A program made the position numbers and the translations under genes. Shown here in pieces: positions 12,501 to 23,248 of a stretch of DNA of 64,000 bases (within the stretch, counting starts at the first letter, position 1; the number at the start of each line of letters is the position of its first letter). Under the pieces are notes generated by a model that was not told the DNA's origin, did no database searches, and worked only from the letters and a program-made list of their open reading frames with translations. Source of the DNA: Orychophragmus violaceus (lineage: Eukaryota > Streptophyta > Magnoliopsida > Brassicales > Brassicaceae); assembly GCA_030180135.1 (NCBI GenBank), contig CM058230.1, positions 16,431,082 through 16,495,081 on the forward strand. Direction: 5' to 3'.

Positions 12501-13290
12501 ATCGTGGGTTTACGTCCGAGCAAGATTGTCTCGAGTGATAATTATAGTTGGATCCATACCAAGTATGGAAATTACACGGTTAAATCTGGATATTGGGACG
12601 CGAGAGCTCTTTCTCGCCCGACTTGTGATCCCCCTTTTCAAGGACCAATTACTTCGGTACTAAAGGCGCAAGTCTGGAAGCTAAAAACTACACGGAAGAT
12701 CAAACACTTTGTGTGCCAATGTTTATCGGGTTTCTTGTCAACTTGTGCAAATCTTTCCTACTGCCATATTGGTAGAGACTCAGGATCCCCCAGATGTGAT
12801 GCACAAAATGAGACTATTAACCATGCTATCTTTGAATGTCCTCTGGCTAGACAAGTTTGAGCCTTCTCATATATTCCCTCTGCTCCCCAATCCTTCTCAT
12901 CCTCCTCTATATTTAATAATCTCGATTTTATGTTTTAGAGGGCTAGAGAATGGATGAGTGATACGGAGGCACTAATGGCATTTCCATGGATTATGTGATT
13001 CATTTGGAAAGCACGTAATAGGAAAATATTTGAAAATCTCAATGAAGATACCATATCAACTCTGGAGAAAGCAAGACTTGAAGAAGAGGCTTGGAGGAAA
13101 GAAAATGAGAGAAATGAAGACAATCCCACTTTGGATTTCCCTCGAGTAGGTGTCATACCTCCAAATCTCTCCCGCTGGAACACTTTCATGTTTCACCGAT
13201 GGCTCTTGGCTAGCCTCAGATTCCATAAGCGGCCACGGATGGATAGTTTTGAAAGGAAGCGAGATAGTGCACTTGGGCATACAGTTTGAA
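9539..13290 (+). pseudogene. LINE (plant L1 type) ORF2: endonuclease, reverse transcriptase, zf-RVT, partial RNase H
   Basis: Reads as a plant LINE ORF2 broken by many stops and frameshifts. The start at 9539 gives M-R-T-T-S-W-N-C-Q-G, the usual N-terminus of the APE-type endonuclease. The endonuclease follows to about 10160, including GDFNE near 9948 and SDHRPL near 10200. The RT spans about 10800-11850, with the KMDMSKAYDRVEW block near 11260 and FADD at 11580-11591. The zinc-binding zf-RVT region lies at about 12500-12860. The RNase H domain starts with FTDGSW near 13196 and is cut off near 13290. Intact proteins of this type nick target DNA and copy their own RNA into it. Truncation at the 3' end is unusual for a LINE and points to later deletion or replacement. 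Confidence 0.9.
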
Positions 13291-13299
13291 ACATGAGTT

Positions 13300-14408
13300 T
13301 AGAGTGATTTGAAAATAAAGCTTTAACTAAGTAAAAAGAACAAGTTCCATAAGAGAATCAATTTGTAACATTATATTCATTTAACACCTTCAACTTAATA
13401 TAGATTCAAATTTTTAATTTTTTATTCAAAAATCTTAATATTTAATTAATAAATTATATTCGATTTCAGAAAACAATAAAAAGTTAAAATTTCTTCTTTT
13501 TTTTTAGCAGAAGACTGACCTCAACCATTCATACAATAAGAAGCTCATAATAATAACAATAGGTACTAATAGAAAGATAAATGGATGTGAAGAAATAACT
13601 TTAAAAAGAATCAAAGACGACCTCAACTTTGTCAATGAAACTCTTCGTGAGACACATACAATTCACAAAGTCAACTGCCACTTTTATGCACGACTGTTCA
13701 CACATAAACACAATTTTTCATTAGAGTTTCCACTACAAGCAAATGGTATATGGTATAATGATAGTAAAAGATGAAAGATATGAATCTATTCAATTTTACT
13801 TAGACCTCGACATTACAGGTCAGATCACCCAACCATATCCATACTAAAGCCTATACATATCACGCCGAATTTTTTTACCTTTAGATTCTGATCTTGAATG
13901 GGACAACCCACACCGCTTCTCCTATATTTTTCACAAATGTCCATGGCTCAGTCCCTACAATAACATACAACATATAATCCGTTAATATAACCCAATCCAG
14001 TAAAAAAAGGAGTAGCATATAGTTTCTTGATTATTTACCAAATTCAGTCTTGAGTTTTTTTATGCTTTATAGTAAAATAGTATGTTTGGTGATGTATTTG
14101 GTGAGAAACCTGGAAAAAAAATGTGAGTACCAAGAAAATAAAATCTTAGTCAGAAAGGTTGTTGCAAGTAGGTGAGTAATTACCTCCTTAACTGAATAAC
14201 AAAAATCATGTCTAAATTATGTACAATACTTTTTCACATATTGTTCTAACTTAGAAACACCTTGTTTCCAAAATATGTCCCAAAGAGCATCTCTCATTTC
14301 TTCAAGCTCATCATGTTTATGTTTCTTCTCTTCAACCACTAATATTTGTTTTTTTACTTATAGTTACTTTGGCTGTATGTATCAATATATTAATTGTGTC
14401 TGCCATAT
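13300..14408 (-). pseudogene. JmjC histone demethylase pseudogene (IBM1/JMJ25-like), downstream exons
   Basis: On the minus strand, exon-like blocks match the C-terminal half of the JmjC domain of plant KDM3-type H3K9 demethylases. MADTINILIHTAK lies next to 14408 (family: MSDAVNILTHTAE), EPWTFVKNIGEAV near 13955-13915 (family: EPWTFxQxxGEAV), then after a shift a GCP-xx-N block, and SCIKVAVDFV near 13692-13660 (family: SCIKVALDFV). Intron-like AT-rich stretches separate them, so this is a genomic copy and not a retrocopy. It continues the piece at 27444-28966 and was split from it by Athila element A. Stops and frameshifts rule out a working enzyme. Confidence 0.75.
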
Positions 14409-15569
14409 TGATATATCATGGTTTTTACCCATTTTATGCCATGATATAGATGTGTTTTTAGTGTCTTTTGTGTTATTTTAGAGTCTTTTACAGGTTTAAT
14501 CAGGTTTGGAGCTAATTGGAGATAATTGGAGTATTTTGGGACTTTTGGAGCATTTTGGCCGAGAGTTTAACTCACTGCCCGATTTGATGATCATGCATCG
14601 ATCGACACACCTTTGGTGTCGATCGACACACTAGCGAGATGGGCCGTACGCGGCGGTTTAACAAAGTTATGAAGATTTGCAGAGAAGCCCAGAATAGTTC
14701 CAGTATTTACACAGAAGCCCCAGCCGAGATTATGCCTATATATTTAGAGTTTTGGCTTTTATTTTAGGGACGCTTTCATAACTAAGTTTTATTTTCTTAG
14801 GAGATTTTAGGGGCTGGTTTTGTTCTCGAGAGAGACTTGATTTCGAACCCATGTTCTTATTCCTTTGACTATTTTATGATATCTACTTTGATTATGTTTT
14901 CTGTTATGATTGCTATGTCTGAGTAGATCTCTTGTTAGGTTAGGGATTCTCATTAGGGATTTGAAGGAATGTTAGATTAATTGATTAAGATTCATCATCT
15001 AGTTCTTCATCTAATCTGTTCTTAAAGCTTAATCTAAACTGGCCATTTAGATTACTGATTTTAGGTTGATTCTCGCAACGACAGTTGGTTTATTTAACTA
15101 GATCTGATTTAGATGAGCAATTTATCTATTCGCAAAGAGATTTGGTTTAGAGAAATTGTGAACGAACGAACTTGGAATTATTGCATGTTTAGAACTCTAG
15201 TATTCGCAAAGAGATTTGGTTTGCTAGGTTGTTAGACATAGATAATTATCGCAGCGAGAGCTGGTTAGTTTTACCTTCGTGATTCCAGTTTAAGAACGCT
15301 ATAGATTGAATCTGATTGATTGTCTGATTTTCTGATATCCTAAGAACTCCCGAAACTTGACGCCTTCGTTTGATTGTTTACCACCGCCTCGCTTGATTCG
15401 ATTTCTTTACTTGCTATTTACTGCTTTACAAAATCTGATTCGCTTAGTTTAATCTGAACTACTTATAATCTATCGTGTGACCGGAGTCCTTGTGGATTCG
15501 ATACCCTAAGTACTACATCTGCATTACTGTGCACTTGCAGTTAGAATAGGGATAATTCTTGACCTATCA
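14409..15569 (+). repeat. 5' LTR of Athila element A
   Basis: 1161 bp, TGATA...TATCA. A hairpin (stem 14412-14421 with 14439-14448) lies at its start, a TATA box is at 14737, and TGTCGATCGACA motifs lie near 14597-14630. Confidence 0.92.
14737..14744 (+). promoter_or_regulatory. TATA box of Athila A LTR
   Basis: TATATATT within CCTATATATTTAGAG, about 330 bp into the LTR; the same motif is present in the 3' LTR near 26602. This is a plausible start of element transcription. Confidence 0.5.
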
Positions 15570-15575
15570 AGTTTT

Positions 15576-15590
15576 TGGCGCCGTTGTCGG
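15576..15590 (+). other. Primer binding site of Athila A
   Basis: TGGCGCCGTTGTCGG follows the LTR end by six bases; it matches the primer site known for Athila (tRNA-Asp type), with one change from the usual TTGCCGG. Confidence 0.8.
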
Positions 15591-15829
15591 GTACTCTTTG
15601 AGTTCGCCGATAGATTCAGTATTAGGATTTAGATTAAGCATTTTTTTTCTTGTTTACTCACGTTCTTGTTTCTTTGGTGTTGCAGGAATCGCACTGCATC
15701 GATCGACACGGTCCTGTGTGTCGATCGACACTAATTCGCAACTGTATCGATCGACACTCTTCTAGCATCGGTCGACACAAGGCGAAACCAGAGATACCGA
15801 GAGCTTGGGTGTATAACGGGTTTCGCTCT

Positions 15830-16109
15830 ATGGAACCTGTGATTCTGATTCGCGGCGAGAACGGCATTCTACGAGACCAAGAGGGTCATATATGCAACGC
15901 AAAGGGTCAGAAACTAGATAGGGAAGGAAACCCCATCATGCCAGATTACTATGCACTAGCTGGGCAGATAGCTGAGATGAGAGCTAAGATAGATAACATT
16001 CACAACGTCCTACTTAGGAAGAAACAATTCCGAGCTGATGCAGAAGCTGAAGAGTTTGCAGAGGAAAGTTATATGGCTGGAGCTGATTATTATGGACAAA
16101 CATATGGCA
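15830..16109 (+). pseudogene. Athila A gag-like protein, N-terminal part (split by copia insertion)
   Basis: From the ATG at 15830 the frame reads as an Athila gag N-terminus (MEPVILIRGENGILRDQEG), then jumps to a coiled region normally found far downstream (IAEMRAKIDNIHNVLL). The central Retrotrans_gag domain seen in element B is therefore missing. The frame is open upstream to 15650, but that part is made of the palindromic TCGATCGACA motif and I take 15830 as the more likely start. At 16109 the copia element interrupts the frame, which resumes in phase at 23882. Rejoining needs no frame change: 280 plus 1040 nt equals 440 codons with the stop. Role by family: packaging of element RNA in virus-like particles. 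Confidence 0.75.
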
Positions 16110-16737
16110 TGTTGGAAGTTTCAGTTGATCCTGATTCAATTCTCATATTGATATCAACCTAAACATGCATCAGATCTAGGTGTTCTTATTTAGAAACATA
16201 ACATGATCTCACCTTTTACCTGTTTGTTGCAGCGGAAGGATTAGAACAGGTCAGAGATCAGATAGATGCACCGAGGGATGAATCCTCCAGAGGTTCACAC
16301 ACGCTTCACAAGGAAATGGCTGCTAGACCACGAGGAAGAGAGGCGCAGAGAGAGCAGAGAGACCGCGGCTTGGTGTTAGGGTTAGGGAGAAGGGACTTGG
16401 CTTTTAGTCATTAAAAGCCTTCTCTTTCCCTTTTGGGCTTTTGGGCCCAATCTGATTAAATCCCATTTAATCAGACCCATTAATCTCTCTCTTAGTACGA
16501 CAAATGCCTAGCACTTTTGTCGTACTTCTGCTAAGCCGTTCCAACACATTTTCCTGTTAGCTTAGGCGTGTGACCCATATGGGATCATATAATAAAGGCA
16601 ATAAGTCCAAGACTTATAGATCATGAGCGGACTCTAGCAAGCCATCATGATCCCCAGTATTATATGACTTATGTCTGATCTCGACATACTCTTACTTTCT
16701 AGAGACAATACCGAGATTACTGGACATAATTCCAACA
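16110..16737 (-). repeat. 3' LTR of copia element 1
   Basis: 628 bp, TGTTGGAAG...TTCCAACA on the plus strand, next to target duplication TGGCA at 16105-16109. Confidence 0.96.
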
Positions 16738-16748
16738 ATCTCCCACTT
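16738..16748 (-). other. Polypurine tract of copia element 1
   Basis: The minus strand reads AAGTGGGAGAT directly before the 3' LTR; the same tract is found in copia element 2 at 56791-56801. Confidence 0.85.
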
Positions 16749-17590
16749 GTACTGGAATCTCTGTATTCATAATCCTTTTGTCACAATATCTCGATTAGTC
16801 ATAAGGCAAGATTGGTGTCATCCTTATAAAGCCTAATCTTGTTCATCGGACTCTGATTTGATACTGACAATCCAAACGACTCGGGAAAGTCCGTTTGAGC
16901 ATGGCCATGCGTTTTCCAGTATTCAAATCTCCGATTGGCCTAGAGATATTCACTCCATTTATATTGGAGGGACAAATCCCATCTTGTTCCATCACTGTAA
17001 ACTACTCATTTCATGATGTACCCAAACAAGATCCTTATAGCTATCACAGAATGATAGCGTTAGACAATGATCAAAGTACATCAGTCCATATGCAGCCACA
17101 TGCATGTGAACTCAGGTCTAAGGACTATACTCTATAGTCGTAGTAAGAATCTCTTATGACACAGATATAAATATCCTGAAGAGTTCTTATAAGCGGGTCT
17201 TGTCCGGTCGTATGTTCCCAACATACACCTATGTACTGACTTTGATGCCATGCATCTATGACACACTGAGACTTTGTCATAAGTCACGTACCAATCCAGT
17301 CTCACACGGTTGTTGGTGTTCCAGTTTCAACAACCTTCGACTAGGGACATGATGATATAAAACATTTATCAAATATAGGATCTCATGATCAAGCTAAATG
17401 ACTTCGATGACTCAAGATCAAATCATTTACTTCGATGACCTATAAAATGGTTCATATCATTTTGGAACGATTATTTCATCACAGTTAAAATAATCTTGAA
17501 ATAATAATTTCATTAAAACATAAATAATGTTTTACAAGAACATATCAAATAACTAAAATAAAGCTCACAAAACTCCCACTCAAATTTAGA
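16749..17590 (-). other. 3' untranslated region of copia element 1
   Basis: About 840 bp between the polyprotein stop and the polypurine tract, with no gene. It is collinear with 55936-56790 of copia element 2, which is unusually long and well conserved for non-coding sequence. Confidence 0.7.
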
Positions 17591-20500
17591 TTACATTTCA
17601 ATGTTTCTAATGCCTACAGCTTCAGTCAGGAACTCGAGCTTAGGCCTTGGGAGTGGCTTTGTCAACGGATCAGCGACATTATCATCTGTCGGAACTCGGC
17701 TGATCTTGACTTCCTTTCTATTAATGATGTCACGTATCAAGTGATATCTTCTTTGAACATGCTTGGATTTCTGGTGTGATCTTGGTTCCTTTGCCTGAGC
17801 TATAGCACCATTGTTGTCACAAAACAGTGCCAGAGGCTCAGCCGCATCTGGTATCACACCTAGTTCCATAATGAACTTTCGTATCCAAACAGCTTCCTTC
17901 GCTGCTTCCGAGGCGGCGATATATTCAGCTTCTGTAGTGGAATCAGCAACGGTGTCCTGCTTGGAGCTTCTCCAACTTACTGCACCGCCATTCAGACAAA
18001 AGACATAACCGGACTGTGACCGGAAATCATCTGTGTCTGTCTGGAAACTTGCGTCCGTGAATCCACTGACTTTAAGCACATCACTTCCACCGTACACTAA
18101 GAACTTATCCTTAGTATGTCTTAGATACTTCAAGATGTTCTTTACGGCAATCAAATGGTTTTCACCTGGATTTGACTGGTATCTACTCGTCATGCTCAAT
18201 GCGTAAGCAACATCAGGACGAGTACAGATCATGGCATACATGACAGATCCTATTGCAGATGCATAAGGAATATTCTTCATGCGCTCAAGCTCAGCAGCCG
18301 ACGTAGGGCTCTGCTTCTTGCTTAGCGTTGTGCCATGTACCATTGGCGTGAAGCCCTTCTTGGAATCTTTCATGCTGAATCTTTGTAGGACTTTGTCAAT
18401 GTATGAGTCTTGACACAAGCCTATCAGCCTCTTAGGTCTATCCCGATAGATCCTAATTCCAAGAACGTATGCGGCTTCACCCATGTCTTTCATGGAAAAA
18501 CAACTTCCAAGCCAGTCCTTTACAGACTTCAGCATTGGAACGTCGTTTCCGAGAAGCAGTATGTCATCGACATACAGAATAAGAAATACAATCTTGCTCC
18601 CACTAGATTTCTTATACACGCATTGTTCTTCTTCGTTTCTGATGAAGTCAAATTGCTTGATCGCTTCATCAAAACGAAGATTCCAGCTCCTCGATGCTTG
18701 CTTCAATCCATAAATGGATTTATGAAGCTTGCATACCTTCCCAGCATTCTTTGGATCTATGTAACCGTCAGGTTGCGTCATATACACATCCTCTTCCAGA
18801 ATACCATTCAGGAAGGCGGTTTTCACGTCCATCTGCCAAATTTCATAATCATGAAAAGCTGCAGTTGCTAGTAGAATCCGAATAGATTTCATCATAGCCA
18901 CCGGTGAATAGGTTTCATCGTAGTCCACACCGTGAACTTGTCTGAAACCTTTTGCCACCAACCTGGCTTTATAAATCTGGACATTTCCATCCACGTCAAT
19001 CTTCTTCTTGAAGATCCATTTGCACTCGATGGCTTTTACACCAGCGGGTAAGTCAACCAACGAAAATACTTGGTTGACCGACATGGAGTCCATTTCGGAA
19101 TCAGTGGCCTTGCGCCACTTAGAGGAATCTGGGCCCATCATGGCTTGATTGAAGTTCGATGGTTCATCACCATCAATGATCAAAAGATCATGACAGTCAG
19201 TCACGAGGAATCCCTGATATCTCTCGGGTTCGTGACGGATCCTCCCGGATCTTCGAACTTCAGGTACTACAGGTTCAGGCTCTACAATTTCTTGTAGATC
19301 CTCCTGCTGCTCTTCCTCATTAGGTTGAGCAGTATCCTGTTCTTCTTGAATTTCTTCAAGCAGTACCTTACTCCCACTGTCTTTCTTAGAGAGAAACTCT
19401 CTCTCAAGAAAGTTACAATCCCGGGCAACAAAGATCTTGTTCTCGGAACGTAGATAGAAGTAATAAGCCTTGGTTTCCCGTGGATAACCAATGAAGTAGC
19501 ATTTATCAGATTTTGGTGTAAGCTTATCTGAGATTAATCTCTTAACATAGGCTTCACAACCCCAAATTCTTAGATAAGACAGCACTGGAGCTTCTCCAGT
19601 CCATAATTCATATGGTGTCTTTGCTACTGCTTTTGATGGCGCTCTATTTAGAGTGAACACTGCTGTTAGCAGAGCATATCCCCAAAGGGATATTGGAAGG
19701 TCTGTGTGACTCATCATAGATCGAACCATATCCAATAAGGTCCGATTTCTCCTCTCAGACACACCATTCCATTGAGGTGTTCCAGGAGGAGTGAGTTGGG
19801 ATACGATCCCACACTCTCTCAGATGATCACTGAATTCCTGGCTTAAGTATTCTCCTCCTCGGTCGGACCGAAGAGCCTTAATGCTTTTGCCAAGTTGGTT
19901 CTGTACTTCATTTTGGAATTCTCTGAACTTTTCAAAAGATTCAGACTTATGTTTCATCAAATAAACATATCCATACCTACTGAAATCATCAGTGAAGGTT
20001 ATGAAGTACTGATAGTTTCCTCTTGCATTTGTGGACATTGGGCCACACACATCAGTGTGTATCAGGCCCAATAAGTCACTTGCCCTCTCGTTAGGTTTAT
20101 TAAAGGGGGCCCGTGTCATTTTGCCCATCATGCATGATTCGCATTTCTCACATGACTCAAAGTCAAATGAGCCAAGAAGTCCATTCGAATGGAGCCTCTT
20201 GATGCGTTTCTCGCTGATGTGCCCTAAACGACAATGCCATAGAAACGTTCGGTTTTCCTCATTAGGTTTAAACCGTTTTGTATTAATGTTATAAATTGGC
20301 GCGGATTGATCGAGTATGTAAAGCCCATTCGTAAGAGGGGCAGAACCATAGAACAAATTGTTGCGATTGAAGGAACATAATTTATTCTTAACTGAAAAAT
20401 CATAACCTTCCAAATCCAACAAAGAAATTGAAATAATATTTCTGCTTATAGCAGGTACAAAATAACAATTATTAAGTTCTAAAATCAATCCCGAAGGTAA

Positions 20501-21568
20501 AGACAACAAGTATGTGCCTACAGCTAGTGCTGAAACTTTCGCTCCATTCCCAACTCGTAGCTCCACTTGTCCTTGCTTCAGCCTTCTACTGTTGCTGAGT
20601 GCCTGCATATTAGTACAAATATGAGCCCCACAACCAGTATCCATGACCCATGAGGTATTATCAGAAGTAGTTGTATTAACTTCTATAACAAAAATACCTG
20701 ATGAAGAAGTCTCGAAAGTCTTCTTCTTCAATTCCTTTAGACCTTCCTGGAATTTCTTACAATCTCTTCTCCAATGCCCCAGTTCTTTGCAGAACCTGCA
20801 CATGTCAGTAGGCCCAGCCTTGGACTTGGGCTTGGGCTTTGGCGTGTCCTTGTCCGCGACTTGGACACCCTTGGCCTTTCCCTTATCCTTAGCAGAAGAC
20901 TTCTTAAACCCCTTGCCCTTTTGTACCATAAGCACATTGGGGTCCTTGGCGGTTTTCTTCAAGTTGGGCTCTGCAGTCTTGAGCATTCCGTGAAGCTCAG
21001 GCAGTGTCTTACTCAAGCCATGCATGTTAAAGTTCAGGATGAACTGATCATAGCTTGCAGGTAAAGACTGCAGAATGATGTCGCAGGCAAGTTCCTGGCT
21101 GATTGGGCAGTCGAGTTTCTGAAGATGATCGAGATAACCCATCATCTTCAAGACATGAGGACTCACTGCCGCATTCGCAGCCAACTTACAGTCCAAGAGG
21201 TTCTTAACTGTCTGGAACCTCTCAGTCCTAGCCTGCTCCTGAAAAAGCGATTTCAGGCTTGCCATGATCTCAATGGGAGACAATATACTCTCGAACTGTT
21301 TTTGCAGCTCAGGAGTCATTGTCACCAACATCAGGCAATAAACATCATTTTCATCTGACGAATGCTTTTCCCAAGCATTGTGCAGAGTCCTGGCAGCATT
21401 GGCAAGAGGCCTCTCGGGGAGGGGATCTCGAAGGGCATAATCCTTCTTCTCCTGCTTGAGGACCAGCCTCAAGTTCCTTGACCATGTCAGGAAGTTCGTT
21501 CCAGTCAGCTTCTCCTTCTCGAGAACAGACCGGATCGAGAATGTGTTTTGTGTGCTTGTAGTAGTCAT
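17591..21568 (-). CDS. Copia gag-pol polyprotein, intact, 1325 aa
   Basis: One open frame carrying all copia functions in the copia order. The gag capsid region spans about residues 10-200 (TGTNFLTWSRNLRLVL near 22). A CCHC zinc knuckle lies at 257-270 (C257, C260, H265, C270). The aspartic protease has DTG at 310-312. A GAG-pre-integrase zinc domain has H445, H450, C473 and C476. The integrase has D506, D569 and E605 (35 residues between the last two). The reverse transcriptase lies at about 845-1090 with YVDD at 999-1002, and RNase H near the end with a TEAEY block. The length is normal for the superfamily. The ATG at 21568 lies two bases after TATATTTCAG, which resembles a splice acceptor. 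With LTRs 3/628 apart this copy may still be able to move itself and related elements. Confidence 0.97.
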   Translation of the reverse strand: MTTTSTQNTFSIRSVLEKEKLTGTNFLTWSRNLRLVLKQEKKDYALRDPLPERPLANAARTLHNAWEKHSSDENDVYCLMLVTMTPELQKQFESILSPIEIMASLKSLFQEQARTERFQTVKNLLDCKLAANAAVSPHVLKMMGYLDHLQKLDCPISQELACDIILQSLPASYDQFILNFNMHGLSKTLPELHGMLKTAEPNLKKTAKDPNVLMVQKGKGFKKSSAKDKGKAKGVQVADKDTPKPKPKSKAGPTDMCRFCKELGHWRRDCKKFQEGLKELKKKTFETSSSGIFVIEVNTTTSDNTSWVMDTGCGAHICTNMQALSNSRRLKQGQVELRVGNGAKVSALAVGTYLLSLPSGLILELNNCYFVPAISRNIISISLLDLEGYDFSVKNKLCSFNRNNLFYGSAPLTNGLYILDQSAPIYNINTKRFKPNEENRTFLWHCRLGHISEKRIKRLHSNGLLGSFDFESCEKCESCMMGKMTRAPFNKPNERASDLLGLIHTDVCGPMSTNARGNYQYFITFTDDFSRYGYVYLMKHKSESFEKFREFQNEVQNQLGKSIKALRSDRGGEYLSQEFSDHLRECGIVSQLTPPGTPQWNGVSERRNRTLLDMVRSMMSHTDLPISLWGYALLTAVFTLNRAPSKAVAKTPYELWTGEAPVLSYLRIWGCEAYVKRLISDKLTPKSDKCYFIGYPRETKAYYFYLRSENKIFVARDCNFLEREFLSKKDSGSKVLLEEIQEEQDTAQPNEEEQQEDLQEIVEPEPVVPEVRRSGRIRHEPERYQGFLVTDCHDLLIIDGDEPSNFNQAMMGPDSSKWRKATDSEMDSMSVNQVFSLVDLPAGVKAIECKWIFKKKIDVDGNVQIYKARLVAKGFRQVHGVDYDETYSPVAMMKSIRILLATAAFHDYEIWQMDVKTAFLNGILEEDVYMTQPDGYIDPKNAGKVCKLHKSIYGLKQASRSWNLRFDEAIKQFDFIRNEEEQCVYKKSSGSKIVFLILYVDDILLLGNDVPMLKSVKDWLGSCFSMKDMGEAAYVLGIRIYRDRPKRLIGLCQDSYIDKVLQRFSMKDSKKGFTPMVHGTTLSKKQSPTSAAELERMKNIPYASAIGSVMYAMICTRPDVAYALSMTSRYQSNPGENHLIAVKNILKYLRHTKDKFLVYGGSDVLKVSGFTDASFQTDTDDFRSQSGYVFCLNGGAVSWRSSKQDTVADSTTEAEYIAASEAAKEAVWIRKFIMELGVIPDAAEPLALFCDNNGAIAQAKEPRSHQKSKHVQRRYHLIRDIINRKEVKISRVPTDDNVADPLTKPLPRPKLEFLTEAVGIRNIEM

Positions 21569-22082
21569 ATCTGAAATATATAAATAAAAAGGTTATTAGT
21601 TATATGTTCAAAATGATTAATCTCGTATTAAAGTATAATATGATTAATCATGCATTATATTCAATAACATAAGTTACCCTCAATAGAATATAATGATTCC
21701 AAGATCCACATATAACTAAGATCAAAGTGGGCCACTGGCCGTCACCCAACCTTAGCTTATATCGGTAAGCCCTATATCGGCTAATTATATCCGTGATATA
21801 ACTCTTGGTTGTGAATCTGGGCCCGAGGCCCAATCCACTCTGATGTCTCAAGGCCCGGGACTCCCGATGGCCTAGTCAAGAAAACCGGACTATACAGTCA
21901 TGTAATCATTAATGTCTGGGACTCCCAATGACATTTATGAATCACAAACCGTCTTACCCACGCAAAAGCAGACATCCTCACACTGTAAGGCCATGAATGT
22001 AATTGAATGGGCTTTGACAGCTGACATAGCCTGGACAAGACATCCAACGCTTGATATTATTTGAGGTTCGTAGGTTTATTAA

Positions 22083-22290
22083 AATCATTCCCAAAATAGA
22101 AGATTACTATTTCAGGAAACTTTCTATTTATGGAAACCTACTATTTTTGGAAACTTTCTAAAATTGGAAACTTTCTAAAACCGGAAACTTTCTAACTTTA
22201 GAAACTTCTTTAAAAATCCAAAACCCGCAAATTCAGAAACTTCTATTTTAAGAAACTTTCTAATTATAAAATTTCGGAAACTTTAATTTA
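22083..22290 (-). repeat. Degenerate GAAACTTTC minisatellite in the copia 1 leader
   Basis: Ten or so imperfect units of about 15-16 bp (GGAAACTTTCTAAAA type) on the plus strand. A matching array in reverse sense lies in the leader of copia element 2 near 51745-51935. Confidence 0.75.
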
Positions 22291-22739
22291 AAAACGACTT
22301 TATAATTTTATAAAATAGATTTTAAATTAATCTGAAGAAAGACTCAATTAACTGGCCCAATTGTTTTAACTTCTTGGCCCGAGGCCCAAGAATTGGTCCA
22401 TGTCCAAGACATGACCCAATTGTCCAATTAATTGACATAACCGGTCTGGTTCATTAAAACTGGTCTAACCAAGTTTCAATTACTACGATGACCACAATTG
22501 TCAACCGGTTATTTACTAAACCGGAATTTCTCAATTTATTTGGTCCAACCAAATCAAATTAGAAATTCCTGGTTTAGGCACTAAATCCAATATTTCTTTC
22601 GACATTGGATTTCTTATTCCGGTTTAACCAGATTTAATAAAATTATTAAAATCTGTTTATTAAACCAGAATGATGATTTTAATCAAGTTTTTTGAACCGA
22701 ACCCTGAACCGAACCGATTTGGTCACGAACCAAAACCGA

Positions 22740-23060
22740 GTTGGTCGTGACCTAGCTTCCTTCCCAAGAAACCATCGGCCAGCCGCTCAGCCGCGAGCCA
22801 ACCGATCCGAGATCGAGGCGATACGCAGCCGGGACGGGACGCTTCCACGATCGCCGAGCGATCGGGATGCCGAGCACGCGAGCGGGACGGGACATGGCCG
22901 GGACGCGATCGAGACGAGCGATCGGACGCGACGAAACGATCGATCACGATCGATCGTATGATACTATCCGATCCAATCCGACCATCCCGACCGTCCGACC
23001 CGCGATCCATCCGTCCGACCGGTCCAATCCGACCAACCGGCCATGCCGGTCAATACTCAC
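22740..23060 (-). repeat. GC-rich CGATCG-studded island in the copia 1 leader
   Basis: A sharply GC-rich stretch with many CGATCG, GATCGA and CCGACC units inside an otherwise AT-rich element. Arg/Asp-rich frames here are composition artefacts. A similar island lies at 50930-51290 in copia element 2. Confidence 0.7.
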
Positions 23061-23235
23061 TCGGCTGATCGCAAATATGAGTCATATAGCTCATGTTTTG
23101 CGATTTTTCTTGTGTGTTTAGAGTTCAATTATGTTTCTTAACTGTTTTATCTTATCAGTAATTGATTCAAAAACAATTCTAAACAGATTAAACAACCTAA
23201 ACATGAATCTAAAACAAGAAACCTAAGAACCAATG

Positions 23236-23247
23236 GCTCTGATACCA
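23236..23247 (-). other. Primer binding site of copia element 1
   Basis: The minus strand reads TGGTATCAGAGC one base after the LTR end at 23249, complementary to the initiator Met tRNA. Confidence 0.92.
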
Positions 23248-23248
23248 C

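Noticed and set aside
18410..18871. 153-aa plus-strand frame within the copia polyprotein
   Set aside because: Shadow of the intact minus-strand polyprotein.
22199..22244. Heat-shock-element-like AGAAACTTCT motifs
   Set aside because: They arise from the GAAAC-TTTC minisatellite, lie in the leader and not the LTR promoter, and most units have the wrong spacing.
22692..23121. Arg/Asp-rich frames in the copia 1 leader
   Set aside because: Caused by the GATCG-rich composition; not shared in frame with copia element 2.
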